A stretch of DNA of 64,000 nucleotides from Alkalibacillus filiformis. GTDB lineage: Bacteria; Bacillota; Bacilli; Bacillales; Alkalibacillaceae. Position numbers and translations under genes: made by a program. Every line of letters begins with the position of its first letter. The stretch's first letter is position 1. The stretch is from the NCBI RefSeq assembly GCF_030814115.1, contig NZ_JAUSUP010000001.1:124001-188000 (forward strand), given 5' to 3'. Shown in pieces: positions 7,377 through 15,346 of the stretch. The notes beneath the pieces are model-generated. The model searched no databases. It was not told the origin of the DNA and saw nothing but the letters and a program-made list of their open reading frames with translations.

Positions 7377-8156
7377 GTGAAGCGTGTTGTTGTCTTATGT
7401 GTGATGCTGATGGCTTTTTACATATGGGTGATTGAAGTAGCCGGTGATGAAACTGAAGGGACGAAAAAGGTAGCGATTATTATTGATGACTTTGGTCACG
7501 GGTTAGAGGGGACTGAGGAGATCTTAAGTTTAGATATTCCGTTAACGGTGGCTGTTATGCCGTTTGGACCTCATACCCAAGAGGAAGCGATTATGGCTTA
7601 TGAAAATGGCCATGAAGTAATTGTTCATTTGTCGATGGAAGGTCGGCCTGGAACGTCAAGGCAGTTAGGTGAAGGTGCGATTACGACGCACATGAGTAAT
7701 GATGAGATTCAAGACCGTGTTCATGAAGCAATCGATGATGTGCCGCATGCGGTTGGGATTAACAATCATATGGGTTCGGTGGCAACAGAAGATGAGCGAG
7801 TTATGCAGCAAGTGTTGAGTGTACTACAAGATCGTGGGCTCATGTATGTTGATAGTAAGTCAAATTATTTTAGTGTGGCACCGGATGTCGCTGAAGAGCT
7901 AGGCGTTCCAATTGTGGAGAACCATATTTTCTTAGATGATGTGGCGAATGTTGGACATATTCGCTCACAATGTCATGCGATTAAACAGCGACTGGAAGAA
8001 AACGAAGAATGTGTTGCCATCGGTCACGTTGGAAGGCCTGGAAAAGAAACCGCAACAGCGTTAAGGCAATGGATTGAGGAAGTGGATGATGACGTTGAGT
8101 TCGTAACGGTATCAGAACTCGTGCCAGAGTTTCGGTGGATTCATCATGGGATGTAA
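7377..8156 (+). CDS. divergent polysaccharide deacetylase (DUF610/YibQ family), secreted
   Basis: 259 residues from GTG. A signal peptide (KRVVVLCVMLMAFYIWVIEVAG) is followed by the deacetylase-like barrel: VAIIIDDFGHG near 33, VAVMPFGPHT, GHEVIVHLSMEG, NNHMGS, and AIGHVGRPG near the C-terminus. The IDD, HLSM and NNHMGS motifs mark the YibQ branch of the carbohydrate esterase 4 fold. The substrate is probably an envelope polysaccharide, but activity is not established for this branch. It is a single gene with a terminator at 8162. Confidence 0.85.
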   Translation: MKRVVVLCVMLMAFYIWVIEVAGDETEGTKKVAIIIDDFGHGLEGTEEILSLDIPLTVAVMPFGPHTQEEAIMAYENGHEVIVHLSMEGRPGTSRQLGEGAITTHMSNDEIQDRVHEAIDDVPHAVGINNHMGSVATEDERVMQQVLSVLQDRGLMYVDSKSNYFSVAPDVAEELGVPIVENHIFLDDVANVGHIRSQCHAIKQRLEENEECVAIGHVGRPGKETATALRQWIEEVDDDVEFVTVSELVPEFRWIHHGM

Positions 8157-8161
8157 TTAGT

Positions 8162-8203
8162 AGTTCGTTTTGAGTGCAATTAGCATTCAGAACGAACTTT
8201 TTT
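8162..8203 (+). terminator. intrinsic terminator
   Basis: AGTTCGTT...AACGAACT stem with internal pairing (TGAGTGC/GCATTCA), followed by TTTTTT. It ends the deacetylase gene. Confidence 0.85.
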
Positions 8204-8311
8204 AGTATAGTGAAATGTTTCCAAACGTTGATACTTATGGTAAAGTGTAGTTGGTTATTTTTTTGTATATTCTGAAATTATTTCTAATTTCTCTAAGGGG
8301 AGTGATAGAGT

Positions 8312-8434
8312 ATGTCTAAGCAAGTAGGCTTATTCACAATAGGATTATTAATTGGTTTATTTATGGTCAACCCAATTTTAACTATGTTTGGTCTACCGAC
8401 ATCTGGAGAGATTCTAACTTACATATTTGGTTGA
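8312..8434 (+). CDS. small hydrophobic peptide (40 aa)
   Basis: ATG 11 nt after AAGGGGAG. The 40-residue product is a hydrophobic helix with little else (VGLFTIGLLIGLFMVNPILTMFG), then TSGEILTYIFG, so probably a single-pass membrane peptide. No homologue comes to mind. It is followed 71 bp later by another membrane gene on the same strand. Confidence 0.5.
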   Translation: MSKQVGLFTIGLLIGLFMVNPILTMFGLPTSGEILTYIFG

Positions 8435-8505
8435 AGAACAGACAAAATCAACCTCATATACAGAAGGTTGGTTTAAATGCCTACAATTGAATGGAGGTAT
8501 GCAGT

Positions 8506-8859
8506 TTGTTATTGATATACATTCTTTTAGGGTTAGTCGTATTATTAGGGGTTGTTGGCTTTTTTTATTTTGGATATTCAGATTACGAGTATATAGGAAC
8601 AGAAGGTGAGAAACCGCAGAAAGTTGTTGGTATAGCTTTTATTCCGTTAATCCTCCTCACATTAATTAGTGTAGATATCCTATGGCCGAATCAAAATTAT
8701 CTTCAACTGGCTAGTGTCCTTTTTCTTTTTAGTGGAAACTCTTTGTTTAACTCTTATTCTGCAAAAAAATATTTAAACGATGTAAAGAGGAGTTGGTTTC
8801 ATTTTCTTATGGGTGTTCTTTTCATTCTTGTAGGCGTACTCTCATTGGGTATAAAATAA
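8506..8859 (+). CDS. membrane protein, four predicted segments
   Basis: 117 residues from the TTG at 8506, chosen because GGAGG (8493-8497) lies 8 nt before it; an ATG at 8491 overlaps that site. Hydrophobic segments at about 4-25, 43-60, 66-80 and 97-115, with a charged loop DYEYIGTEGEKPQK after the first. No recognised family. Neighbours are a small membrane peptide upstream and a VOC protein downstream, with no sign of functional linkage. Confidence 0.65.
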   Translation: MLLIYILLGLVVLLGVVGFFYFGYSDYEYIGTEGEKPQKVVGIAFIPLILLTLISVDILWPNQNYLQLASVLFLFSGNSLFNSYSAKKYLNDVKRSWFHFLMGVLFILVGVLSLGIK

Positions 8860-8956
8860 TTTATTACAATCTGAGTTTGTTAATAGCTTTAGCTTTTTTT
8901 CTTTGTTGAGGTTGGGTTTGAGTAGGAAAGTCGGATGAAAAGGTAGGAGGCTGCAA

Positions 8957-9352
8957 ATGAAAGGCTTAATACATCATATAGAAATATATGTTTCAAACTT
9001 TGAAGAGTCTTCTAACTTTTGGAACTGGTTTCTCGAAGAGTTAGGGTATACGTCTTATCAAGAATGGGAAAGCGGTTGTAGCTGGAAGTTAGGTGATACA
9101 TATATCGTTTTTGTCCAAACAGAAGACCGGTTTTTAGACCCTCCATATCATAGGTGTCGGGTAGGTCTTAACCATTTAGCTTTTCACGCATCATCGCGTC
9201 AGCATGTAGATGAAATGACGAATAAATTAAAAGCAAGAGGTGTAAAGATCCTCTACACAGACCAACACCCTTTTGCTGGTGGAGAGAATTATTATGCGGT
9301 TTACTTTGAAGACCTAGATCGAATAAAAGTAGAACTTGTAGCGCCGGAATAG
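8957..9352 (+). CDS. VOC (glyoxalase/bleomycin-resistance) family protein
   Basis: 131 residues, RBS GTAGGAGG. The pattern is a single vicinal-oxygen-chelate module: IHHIEIYVSNFEESSNFWNW at the start, GLNHLAFHA in the middle and YAVYFEDLDRIKVELV at the end. His7, His75-79 and the terminal Glu are in metal-ligand positions of the fold. Functions range from glyoxalase and dioxygenase to antibiotic binding, so the substrate is open. It heads a run of small modifying enzymes (acetyltransferases, oxidoreductase, GrpB-like). Confidence 0.85.
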   Translation: MKGLIHHIEIYVSNFEESSNFWNWFLEELGYTSYQEWESGCSWKLGDTYIVFVQTEDRFLDPPYHRCRVGLNHLAFHASSRQHVDEMTNKLKARGVKILYTDQHPFAGGENYYAVYFEDLDRIKVELVAPE

Positions 9353-9447
9353 GGTTTATATTGAGAGGTTATCGTCCCTTAACGTAAAGCCGAAGGAAGT
9401 CTCTTTAAAGGTTCAATCCTTATTCAAATGATATGTAGGTGAAAGTA

Positions 9448-9924
9448 ATGGAAGTTAGGCTGAAAAAAGCAACAGAACAAGATGCGAATTTAATTTACGA
9501 CATTCAAGTTAAGTCATTTAGGCCTTTGTTGGAGCAGTATAAGGATTATGAAACAAATCCAGGGTATGAAACTATTCATCGGGTAAAAGAGAGAATACAT
9601 AATCCGAATGGTGGTTTTTATTTGATATCAGCTGATGACAAAGTGGTAGGTGCGATTTGTGTATATTGGAAAGAGAATGAGCAGTTTTGGATCAGCCCAA
9701 TGTTTATCCTTCCTGTTTATCAAGGAAAAGGAATAGCTCAGAAATCGATTAATTTAATAGAGGAAATGTTCCCTCAAGCCAAGTCTTGGCAGTTGGCGAC
9801 CATTATGGAAGAAGAACGGAATTGTTATTTGTACGAAAAGATGGGTTACTCAAAAACTGGATCGACTAAGAGAATTAATGAGTATGCCAATCTAGTTCTT
9901 TATAAGAAAGAATGTAAAAGTTAA
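9448..9924 (+). CDS. GNAT family N-acetyltransferase
   Basis: 158 residues from the ATG at 9448, preceded by AGGTG with 8-nt spacing; an in-frame GTG at 9439 overlaps it. The GNAT acetyl-CoA site is visible in ISPMFILPVYQGKGIAQKSI, where QGKGIA is the pyrophosphate-binding loop, and the C-terminal YEKMGYSKTG is the usual motif B region. It probably acetylates a small amine or protein N-terminus; the acceptor is unknown. It is the first of three GNAT genes within 3.4 kb. Confidence 0.85.
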   Translation: MEVRLKKATEQDANLIYDIQVKSFRPLLEQYKDYETNPGYETIHRVKERIHNPNGGFYLISADDKVVGAICVYWKENEQFWISPMFILPVYQGKGIAQKSINLIEEMFPQAKSWQLATIMEEERNCYLYEKMGYSKTGSTKRINEYANLVLYKKECKS

Positions 9925-9993
9925 TCTAAGACATATGTGGGTATCTCTGAGGTAGCTCAAAAGAAATGAACGCTAAGAGAGTGGGTCAATAAT

Positions 9994-10509
9994 ATGAATA
10001 CTAACTCAGATGTGTTAATTAGAAAAATGAACGAAGATGATTATGAAATCATGGCGAAGTGGTTAAGCACAGAAGCGGTTCTGGAGTTCTATGGAGATGT
10101 GAATTCTCCGTTTGATTTGGAAAAAGTTAAAGAAAAATACGAACCGCGAATCGCCGGAGAAGTTCCAGTAACCCCTTATATAGTCGAGTTAGGTGAGACA
10201 CCTATTGGTTATATACAGAAGTATAGTTTAAGTGAAGAGAAGAAAGTCGAGTTCGGCTATTCTAGTCATGATCAAGTATATGGCATTGATCAATTTATAG
10301 GTGTACAAAACCTTTTCAACAAAGGGATCGGAACTAAAATGGTTCGACAATTTATTGATTATTTCTTTGGAAATAAGGGTGCGAATATTGTTATTTTGGA
10401 CCCTGAAGTATCGAATATCAGAGCGATTAAGTGTTATGAGAAATGTGGATTTTCAAAAGTGAGATTAATAGAGGAAGGCAATAATTGGTTGATGGAGTGT
10501 TGTGTTTAG
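9994..10509 (+). CDS. GNAT acetyltransferase, AAC(6')/RimJ-like
   Basis: 171 residues. The acetyl-CoA loop is NKGIGTKMVRQF, and the C-terminal block ILDPEVSNIRAIKCYEKCGF is the signature seen in AAC(6')-type aminoglycoside acetyltransferases and related RimJ/RimL enzymes. The conserved Asp-Pro-x-Val and Cys-Tyr-Glu-Lys-Cys-Gly-Phe pattern is notable. The family resemblance does not show that it modifies an aminoglycoside, and many chromosomal Bacillaceae copies have no resistance phenotype. It is read separately from its neighbours. Confidence 0.8.
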   Translation: MNTNSDVLIRKMNEDDYEIMAKWLSTEAVLEFYGDVNSPFDLEKVKEKYEPRIAGEVPVTPYIVELGETPIGYIQKYSLSEEKKVEFGYSSHDQVYGIDQFIGVQNLFNKGIGTKMVRQFIDYFFGNKGANIVILDPEVSNIRAIKCYEKCGFSKVRLIEEGNNWLMECCV

Positions 10510-10698
10510 TAGGGATGCATAGTTGGAATTGCGACTAACCTCATCAAGACTCATAGCCTGTTAAATTAAACTTCTACATTTATAAGAATTATTTTAACCT
10601 ACCTGTTTACCCAACCACTTCCAAATGATGAAGTATAGTATGATTTTCTTTAACTGGGGATACTTAGAGTATAATGAATCATTTGGGAGATGAAATAT

Positions 10699-11805
10699 AT
10701 GAACGTTGCAATTATGGGTGCGGGTCTTTCTGGCCTAGCTTGTGCTATTACACTTGAGAAAAATGGGATTACCCCGACTATATTTGAAAAGCGTAGCAGT
10801 GTAGGGGATCGATTTGTTAATGCAGAAGTACTTTTGTCCATTCTTTCTAGGCCTGTTCATGATTGTATCGCATCATTATCGGAAGAGTATGGAATATACC
10901 TTAATCCTACTTCAAGTGTTCAAAAAATGGAAATTATATCAAAAAATGAGAAAGCAGTCATCGAAGGTCACCTAGGGTTTTCCAATGTACGAGGAAGAGA
11001 GCAAGATTCATTTGAATCTCAGCTAGAAAAGCAAACCCAAACACCCATTCACTTTAATTCCGAGAAAACGTATGAACAGTTATTGTCAAGTTATTCCCAT
11101 GTTATTTTGGCAACTGGTGACGGGGAATATGCAAAAAAGACTAGAAACTACAGAGAGGATTTAACGGTTTCTATAAAAGGTGCGACAGTCGAAGGGGAAT
11201 TTGACCGTTATTCTGTTACGGCATGGGTTGATTATGATCTTGCACCTTTTGGTTATTGTTATCTTATACCCTATTCAGATAAAGAAGCCAATATCTCTTT
11301 AGCCATTCCAGACTTACCAAAAAATAAGGATGTTGAAATCAATAATTTATGGGATCAATTTTATGATCAAGTCAGATCTCAAACTAACCAACAATTACCG
11401 ATAACTGATCAGTTTCAAATAACCAAGTATTCTATGGGTATTTGCCAGTCACCGCGGGTTGGTAATACGTTCTACGTTGGGAATTGTTTCGGAACGATGA
11501 TGCCCTTTTTAGGCTTTGGGCAATATGCTTCCATTTTAAGTGGGGTATATGCTGCTTATGATTTATGTGGTTTAGGGAAATATGAAGAGTTAATGAAACC
11601 TCTTCGTAAAAGCTATGATGATTCGCTAGTTTTACGGAGAAGTATGGAGCAATTATCCAATGAAGGATTGGATCGAATTGTCCACGCACTCCAAGGGAAC
11701 ATTGGTGAAAAATTGTTTCAAACTAGGTTGATCAATCCGTTGAGAGTAGCAAGTTATTTATTAAGGCCATATATAAAATTGAAGGAAGGGGACGGCTCCA
11801 ATTAA
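10699..11805 (+). CDS. FAD-dependent oxidoreductase
   Basis: 368 residues from the ATG at 10699, 8 nt behind GGAGA. An N-terminal Rossmann dinucleotide motif GAGLSGLACAITLEKNG, with the ribose-binding acidic residue in FEKR, identifies an FAD enzyme. A second motif ILATGDGEY and the TFYVGNCFGTMMPFLGFG segment near residue 260 fit the geranylgeranyl-reductase/monooxygenase-like group. The substrate is unknown. The C-terminal LLRPYIKLK is basic and may touch the membrane. It is flanked by unrelated small enzyme genes. Confidence 0.8.
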   Translation: MNVAIMGAGLSGLACAITLEKNGITPTIFEKRSSVGDRFVNAEVLLSILSRPVHDCIASLSEEYGIYLNPTSSVQKMEIISKNEKAVIEGHLGFSNVRGREQDSFESQLEKQTQTPIHFNSEKTYEQLLSSYSHVILATGDGEYAKKTRNYREDLTVSIKGATVEGEFDRYSVTAWVDYDLAPFGYCYLIPYSDKEANISLAIPDLPKNKDVEINNLWDQFYDQVRSQTNQQLPITDQFQITKYSMGICQSPRVGNTFYVGNCFGTMMPFLGFGQYASILSGVYAAYDLCGLGKYEELMKPLRKSYDDSLVLRRSMEQLSNEGLDRIVHALQGNIGEKLFQTRLINPLRVASYLLRPYIKLKEGDGSN

Positions 11806-11887
11806 AGATAGAAGATTTGATGGAGATACCTTTTATAGTGGAAAAGATAAACAAAAAGAAATGTTGATTTAAAGGGAAGTGTTTTGG

Positions 11888-12247
11888 ATGGATCACAAGA
11901 AAGAGCTAACTGAGCATTTGTATTCTTTGGAAGCAACTTTGCTGAAAGGTGAAGTTCGTAAGTCTGCTGAAACTTTAAATGAGCTAATTGCTGATGATTT
12001 TGTAGAGTTTTCGAGTACTGGAGTAATTTATGATAAAGAAAATATATTAAAGCGTTTACCGAGTGAAGATGACCCTGGAATTACATTGAGTAACTTTCAA
12101 ATAAAGCACCTTTCACCAACATGTGTTCTAACTACGTTTAAGATATTTATAGAAAGTAAACAAAAATTCTCTTTACGTAGTTCTGTATGGAAGTTGAATA
12201 ATGAGAAATGGCAAATGACTTTTCACCAAGGAACTAACACAGGTTAA
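11888..12247 (+). CDS. DUF4440/SnoaL-like (NTF2 fold) protein
   Basis: 119 residues from the ATG at 11888. A GTG at 11879 lies too close to AAAGGGAAG to be the start. The pattern ADDFVEFSSTGVIYDKENIL, then VLTTFKIF and SSVWKLNNEKWQMTFHQGT, is typical of DUF4440 members with the cone-shaped NTF2 fold. Such proteins bind or isomerise small molecules, or merely dimerise. No function can be assigned here. It sits between the FAD oxidoreductase and another GNAT gene, all on the plus strand. Confidence 0.8.
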   Translation: MDHKKELTEHLYSLEATLLKGEVRKSAETLNELIADDFVEFSSTGVIYDKENILKRLPSEDDPGITLSNFQIKHLSPTCVLTTFKIFIESKQKFSLRSSVWKLNNEKWQMTFHQGTNTG

Positions 12248-12292
12248 TAGATTGAAATTTATTACAACCAATTAGATTGGTAGGAGACGGGT

Positions 12293-12769
12293 ATGAGTTA
12301 TCAAATCAAGGTTATGACTCAAAAACAAGCAGAAGACATTGCCTTTAATTGGCGCTATGACGGTGAGTATTCTTTTTATGATATGGTTGCTGATGAAGAA
12401 GATTTAAGTGAATTTGTCGATCCAGAATCACGTGGTAAATCTACTTATGCCGTGATGAGTAATAACGATCTAATCGGCTTTTTTAGCGTGAATAAAGTAT
12501 ATGAACATACATATGATATTGGTTTAGGCATGAAACCTGATTTAACAGGTAAAGGGAACGGACTTAAGTTTTTGAATGAAGGCATTAAATTTGTAATTCA
12601 AGAATTCGAAGCTGAGAGAATTACCTTATCAGTAGCAACTTTTAATCAAAGGGCGATCAACTTATATAAAAAGGTTGGCTTTAAGGAGATTAATATTTTT
12701 ATGCAAGAGACGAATGATGATTGTTTTGAATTTCAGAGAATGGAGTATGAATGTCGGAAAGGAGATTAG
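12293..12769 (+). CDS. GNAT family N-acetyltransferase
   Basis: 158 residues, ATG behind TAGGAGACGG. The acetyl-CoA site is PDLTGKGNGLKFLNEG, and the later NQRAINLYKKVGF is the common GNAT C-terminal motif. The N-terminal KVMTQKQAEDIAFNWRYDGEYSFYDM matches a RimI-like branch frequent in Bacilli, where members may acetylate proteins or small metabolites. The downstream GrpB-family gene starts only 6 bp beyond the stop, so the two are co-transcribed. Confidence 0.85.
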   Translation: MSYQIKVMTQKQAEDIAFNWRYDGEYSFYDMVADEEDLSEFVDPESRGKSTYAVMSNNDLIGFFSVNKVYEHTYDIGLGMKPDLTGKGNGLKFLNEGIKFVIQEFEAERITLSVATFNQRAINLYKKVGFKEINIFMQETNDDCFEFQRMEYECRKGD

Positions 12770-12775
12770 AGTAAT

Positions 12776-13294
12776 TTGAAAGTTCGACTTGCTGATTATA
12801 ATGAAAATTGGCCTAAAATGTTTGAGGCAGAAGCTGAATACCTTGAAACGATTTTTAGAGACGAAGTTATAAGGTTTGAACATTTTGGCAGTACATCAGT
12901 AAAAGGAATGAAAGCAAAGCCTGTTATCGATATGATGTGCATAGTTAAAAACATAGAGAAGATTGATTCATTTAATAGACATATGGATTCACTTGGGTAT
13001 GATGTTGCTGGGGAATGGGGGATTGTCGGTAGAAGGCTGTTTAGAAAGGGAGGGGAAAACAGAACTCACCACATTCATTTTTATCAATTTGATCACCCTG
13101 AAATTGAAAGGCACTTAGTATTTAGGGATTACTTAAGAGTCCACCCTCAAGAAGCCAATAGGTATAGTCGCTTCAAAGAGGACTTGGCGAAATGTTACGA
13201 TACTACAAACGGATATAGTCTTGCTAAAAAGAAGTTTGTTAGTGAAATGGAACAGAAAGCACTTCTTTGGTATAAGGGTATTAATTCAGAGTGA
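12776..13294 (+). CDS. GrpB/UPF0157 family nucleotidyltransferase-fold protein
   Basis: 172 residues from TTG, 9 nt behind AAAGGAGA. Conserved blocks are ADYNENWPKMFEAE, the nucleotidyltransferase-like HFGSTSVKGMKAKPVIDMM (GSTS, then Asp x Met), and THHIHFYQFDHPEIERHLVFRDYLR. The fold is that of the polymerase-beta nucleotidyltransferases and is sometimes fused to dephospho-CoA kinase. The biochemical role is not established. It is the last gene of a two-gene unit and is followed by its own terminator. Confidence 0.85.
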   Translation: MKVRLADYNENWPKMFEAEAEYLETIFRDEVIRFEHFGSTSVKGMKAKPVIDMMCIVKNIEKIDSFNRHMDSLGYDVAGEWGIVGRRLFRKGGENRTHHIHFYQFDHPEIERHLVFRDYLRVHPQEANRYSRFKEDLAKCYDTTNGYSLAKKKFVSEMEQKALLWYKGINSE

Positions 13295-13327
13295 AAAAGT
13301 TTAGCCGTGTTGAGCTGAACTTTTTCT
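13294..13327 (+). terminator. intrinsic terminator
   Basis: AAAAAGTT-AGC pairs with GCT-AACTTTTT around CGTGTTGA, followed by CTTTT. It ends the GNAT-GrpB unit and precedes repeat array 1. Confidence 0.8.
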
Positions 13328-13363
13328 TTTGTACAATGAGTCTTGATATTCTAGCAAAAGTGA

Positions 13364-13484
13364 TTAATAATCGGGCGAAATTCTAAATAATTAGGCGAAA
13401 TTTTTAATAATCGGGCGAAAATTTTATTATTCAGGCGAATTTTTAAATAATCAGGCGAACGCTCAATTAATTAAGCGTTCGCCT
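13364..13484. repeat. repeat array 1: five units at exactly 20 bp, closed by an inverted copy
   Basis: The core GGCGAA recurs at 13374, 13394, 13414, 13434 and 13454, a strict 20-bp period, in units of the form AATAATCGGGCGAAATTTTT. The last unit pairs with an inverted copy: AGGCGAACGCT (13453-13463) and AGCGTTCGCCT (13474-13484), perfect over 11 bp with a 10-nt loop. It lies between two convergent genes and has no coding frame. See arrays at 19300, 26835 and 39120. Confidence 0.85.
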
Positions 13485-13500
13485 AAATCCCACAACTGAC

Positions 13501-14103
13501 TTATGCCTCTTTCGGCTGGCCGACGAGTTCTTTTTCTTCGTCTTTTAATCCTTCTATTAAATAATTGACGAGTTGTTCGCCGTTGATTAGTTCGATGTTG
13601 AGTGAACTGGCGTATCTTCGGGCTTGGTTCGTGAAGTCGCTTGTTGTGACGATGAATCCGCCTTCAGCTTTTTCTTGGACCATATTGGAATGGATGATGG
13701 CTATGGGATCGAATGAGACGTTATTTTTGTATGCTTTGACCTGGCCAAGGTACAGTCCGTCTTCGCGGTGGTGTCGAATGTCAACGCCGTAGTCGCCGAT
13801 CGTTCCAGTTACAGTCGTCTCGCCTCCGTACTTCGTTTTCATCACTTCAGCTACAAAGTCTTCGAATTCATAACTAACTTGTTGGATAAATAGGTTACTC
13901 ACTTTATCGGTGAATTCTCCTGTTTCGGAATCTTTCTTAAAATTGAAGCGGTAGTAGAGTCCCATGGCAAGGGTGCGTTTTAAATCCTCGCTTTGATCTA
14001 GCAGTTCATATAACTGCTTGTTTCGTTTGTGTTTTTTTCGTATGATAATCAGCAAATGAATTGCGCCAATAAGAAGGACAACGGTTAACGCTGTTTGAAG
14101 CAT
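13501..14103 (-). CDS. membrane-anchored Mrr-type restriction endonuclease-like protein
   Basis: 200 residues from the ATG at 14103 behind AAGGAGTG. One N-terminal membrane segment (QTALTVVLLIGAIHLLIII) is followed by a basic stretch and a cytoplasmic Mrr_cat-like domain: FEDFVAEVMKTKYGG, the catalytic Asp in GDYGVDI, and LGQVKAY in the usual QxK position. Mrr domains cut DNA, often methylated DNA. Bacillus proteins with this membrane-tethered layout are of uncertain function and may act on incoming DNA at the membrane. It is monocistronic and convergent with the GrpB gene. Confidence 0.8.
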   Translation of the reverse strand: MLQTALTVVLLIGAIHLLIIIRKKHKRNKQLYELLDQSEDLKRTLAMGLYYRFNFKKDSETGEFTDKVSNLFIQQVSYEFEDFVAEVMKTKYGGETTVTGTIGDYGVDIRHHREDGLYLGQVKAYKNNVSFDPIAIIHSNMVQEKAEGGFIVTTSDFTNQARRYASSLNIELINGEQLVNYLIEGLKDEEKELVGQPKEA

Positions 14104-14209
14104 GCAATCACTCCTTTTCATTATCATTGTTGCCAAAAAGTTTGCAGTTGAAACGGTGACAGTAAGCGTATTTTGAATTAGTATAATAGATAAAGTAGGA
14201 GGGGTAGCG

Positions 14210-15052
14210 ATGGAGCAATACGTGTTTGTATATGGGACTTTATTGTATAATGAGCGAAATCATAGATTAATTGAAGGTTCGCATTGTTTGGCAAAAGAGA
14301 CGTGGGTGACAGGGCGTTTAGTTGATACGACGAATGGTTATCCAGCGTTAGTATTGGATTCTGATCAGACGGTTTACGGTGAAGTGTACAGTGTTACGAG
14401 TGAACTTTTAGAAAAAATTGATGAACTAGAAGGGTACATGCCTGGTGGTGATTCGCATTATGAGCGAAAAGTCATTGAAGTGAAGACAGATTTTGGCACG
14501 CTTGAGGCTTATACATATTATTATGAATCTTGGAAGGCTGAAGGTTTGGATGAGGTGCCATTTGGTGACTGGCGATTGGACCAGCAATTAAAAGGTAACG
14601 TGCCGTATTATTTTGCGTATGGGTCGTGTATGGATGATGAGCGAATTAATTTGGCTGGGAAGCTTGAAGAGTTTGATAGACTAGGTGTCGGTCATTTGGA
14701 TGGATATGAACTTCAGTTTACGGTGAATCGACCTGATGGAGGACGCGCTGACATCGTGGAAGCTGAAGGAGAAGCGGTCGAAGGGGTTGTTTATGAAATT
14801 ACCGAAGCAGCACGTGATTATTTATATGAACGTGAAGGCGTGCATTCGGAGATGTATCGTCCAGCGATAGTGGATGTGAAGTTCCGCGGTGATTTGGTCC
14901 CGATGCTTACTTTTATTGTGATAGATAAAAAAGATGAGATCGCGCCGCCGGATCATTATTTGACGGAAATTTTGCGCGGTGGTGCGCCGGATGTGAGTGA
15001 GGAGTATTTGGAGAGGGTTAGATTAAGGGCAAGAAAACTTTTGCAAGAGTAA
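14210..15052 (+). CDS. ykqA: tandem gamma-glutamylcyclotransferase-like protein (YkqA type)
   Basis: 280 residues holding two AIG2/GGCT-like domains in one chain. Domain 1 begins YVFVYGTLLYNERNH with the Glu-containing IDELEGYMPGG, and domain 2 begins near residue 140 with YYFAYGSCMDD and ends with YLTEILRGG. The YGTL and YGS loops bind the gamma-glutamyl moiety, and the Glu in DELEGY is the likely catalytic acid of the first domain. Length and two-domain layout match B. subtilis YkqA. It probably acts on gamma-glutamylamines in the cytosol. The GIY-YIG gene follows 20 bp later, likely in the same transcript. Confidence 0.8.
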   Translation: MEQYVFVYGTLLYNERNHRLIEGSHCLAKETWVTGRLVDTTNGYPALVLDSDQTVYGEVYSVTSELLEKIDELEGYMPGGDSHYERKVIEVKTDFGTLEAYTYYYESWKAEGLDEVPFGDWRLDQQLKGNVPYYFAYGSCMDDERINLAGKLEEFDRLGVGHLDGYELQFTVNRPDGGRADIVEAEGEAVEGVVYEITEAARDYLYEREGVHSEMYRPAIVDVKFRGDLVPMLTFIVIDKKDEIAPPDHYLTEILRGGAPDVSEEYLERVRLRARKLLQE

Positions 15053-15072
15053 TAGAAAGAGGAGTTAAAGGG

Positions 15073-15309
15073 ATGTATTACATTTACATGTTGCGCTGCA
15101 AAGACGGCTCGTTATATACAGGCTATACGAATGATGTTGAGTCCCGTGTGGCTAAGCATCAAACTGGTGAAGCGGCAAAATATACGCGGGCGAAACTTCC
15201 GGTTCAGCTCGTTTACCAGGAAGAGTTTGAGACGAGATCAGAGGCTATGAAGCGGGAAGTGGCGATTAAGAAGTTGAGTAAGCGGGAGAAAGAGGAGTTA
15301 GTTAAATAA
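15073..15309 (+). CDS. yazA: GIY-YIG domain protein (YazA/YhbQ, UPF0213)
   Basis: 78 residues, consisting of one GIY-YIG module: YYIYMLRCKDGSLYTGYTND (the GIY-YIG equivalent is YIY...YTG), Arg and Glu further on, and AIKKLSKREKEELV at the end. Single-domain members of this group may process branched or nicked DNA. Length equals the family norm. It is co-transcribed with ykqA and followed by a strong terminator. Confidence 0.85.
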   Translation: MYYIYMLRCKDGSLYTGYTNDVESRVAKHQTGEAAKYTRAKLPVQLVYQEEFETRSEAMKREVAIKKLSKREKEELVK

Positions 15310-15341
15310 AAAAGGATGAGCGCGGGGCTCATCCTTTTTTA
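15307..15341. terminator. bidirectional terminator
   Basis: AAAAAGGATGAGC and GCTCATCCTTTTT form a perfect stem with A- and T-tracts on either side. It separates the convergent yazA-like and subtilase genes. Confidence 0.9.
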
Positions 15342-15346
15342 ATAGG

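Noticed and set aside
13364-13484. Possible CRISPR array
   Set aside because: Units are only 20 bp in total with A/T filler, lacking 30-40 bp spacers, and no cas genes are near. The same holds for the arrays at 19.4 and 27.0 kb.
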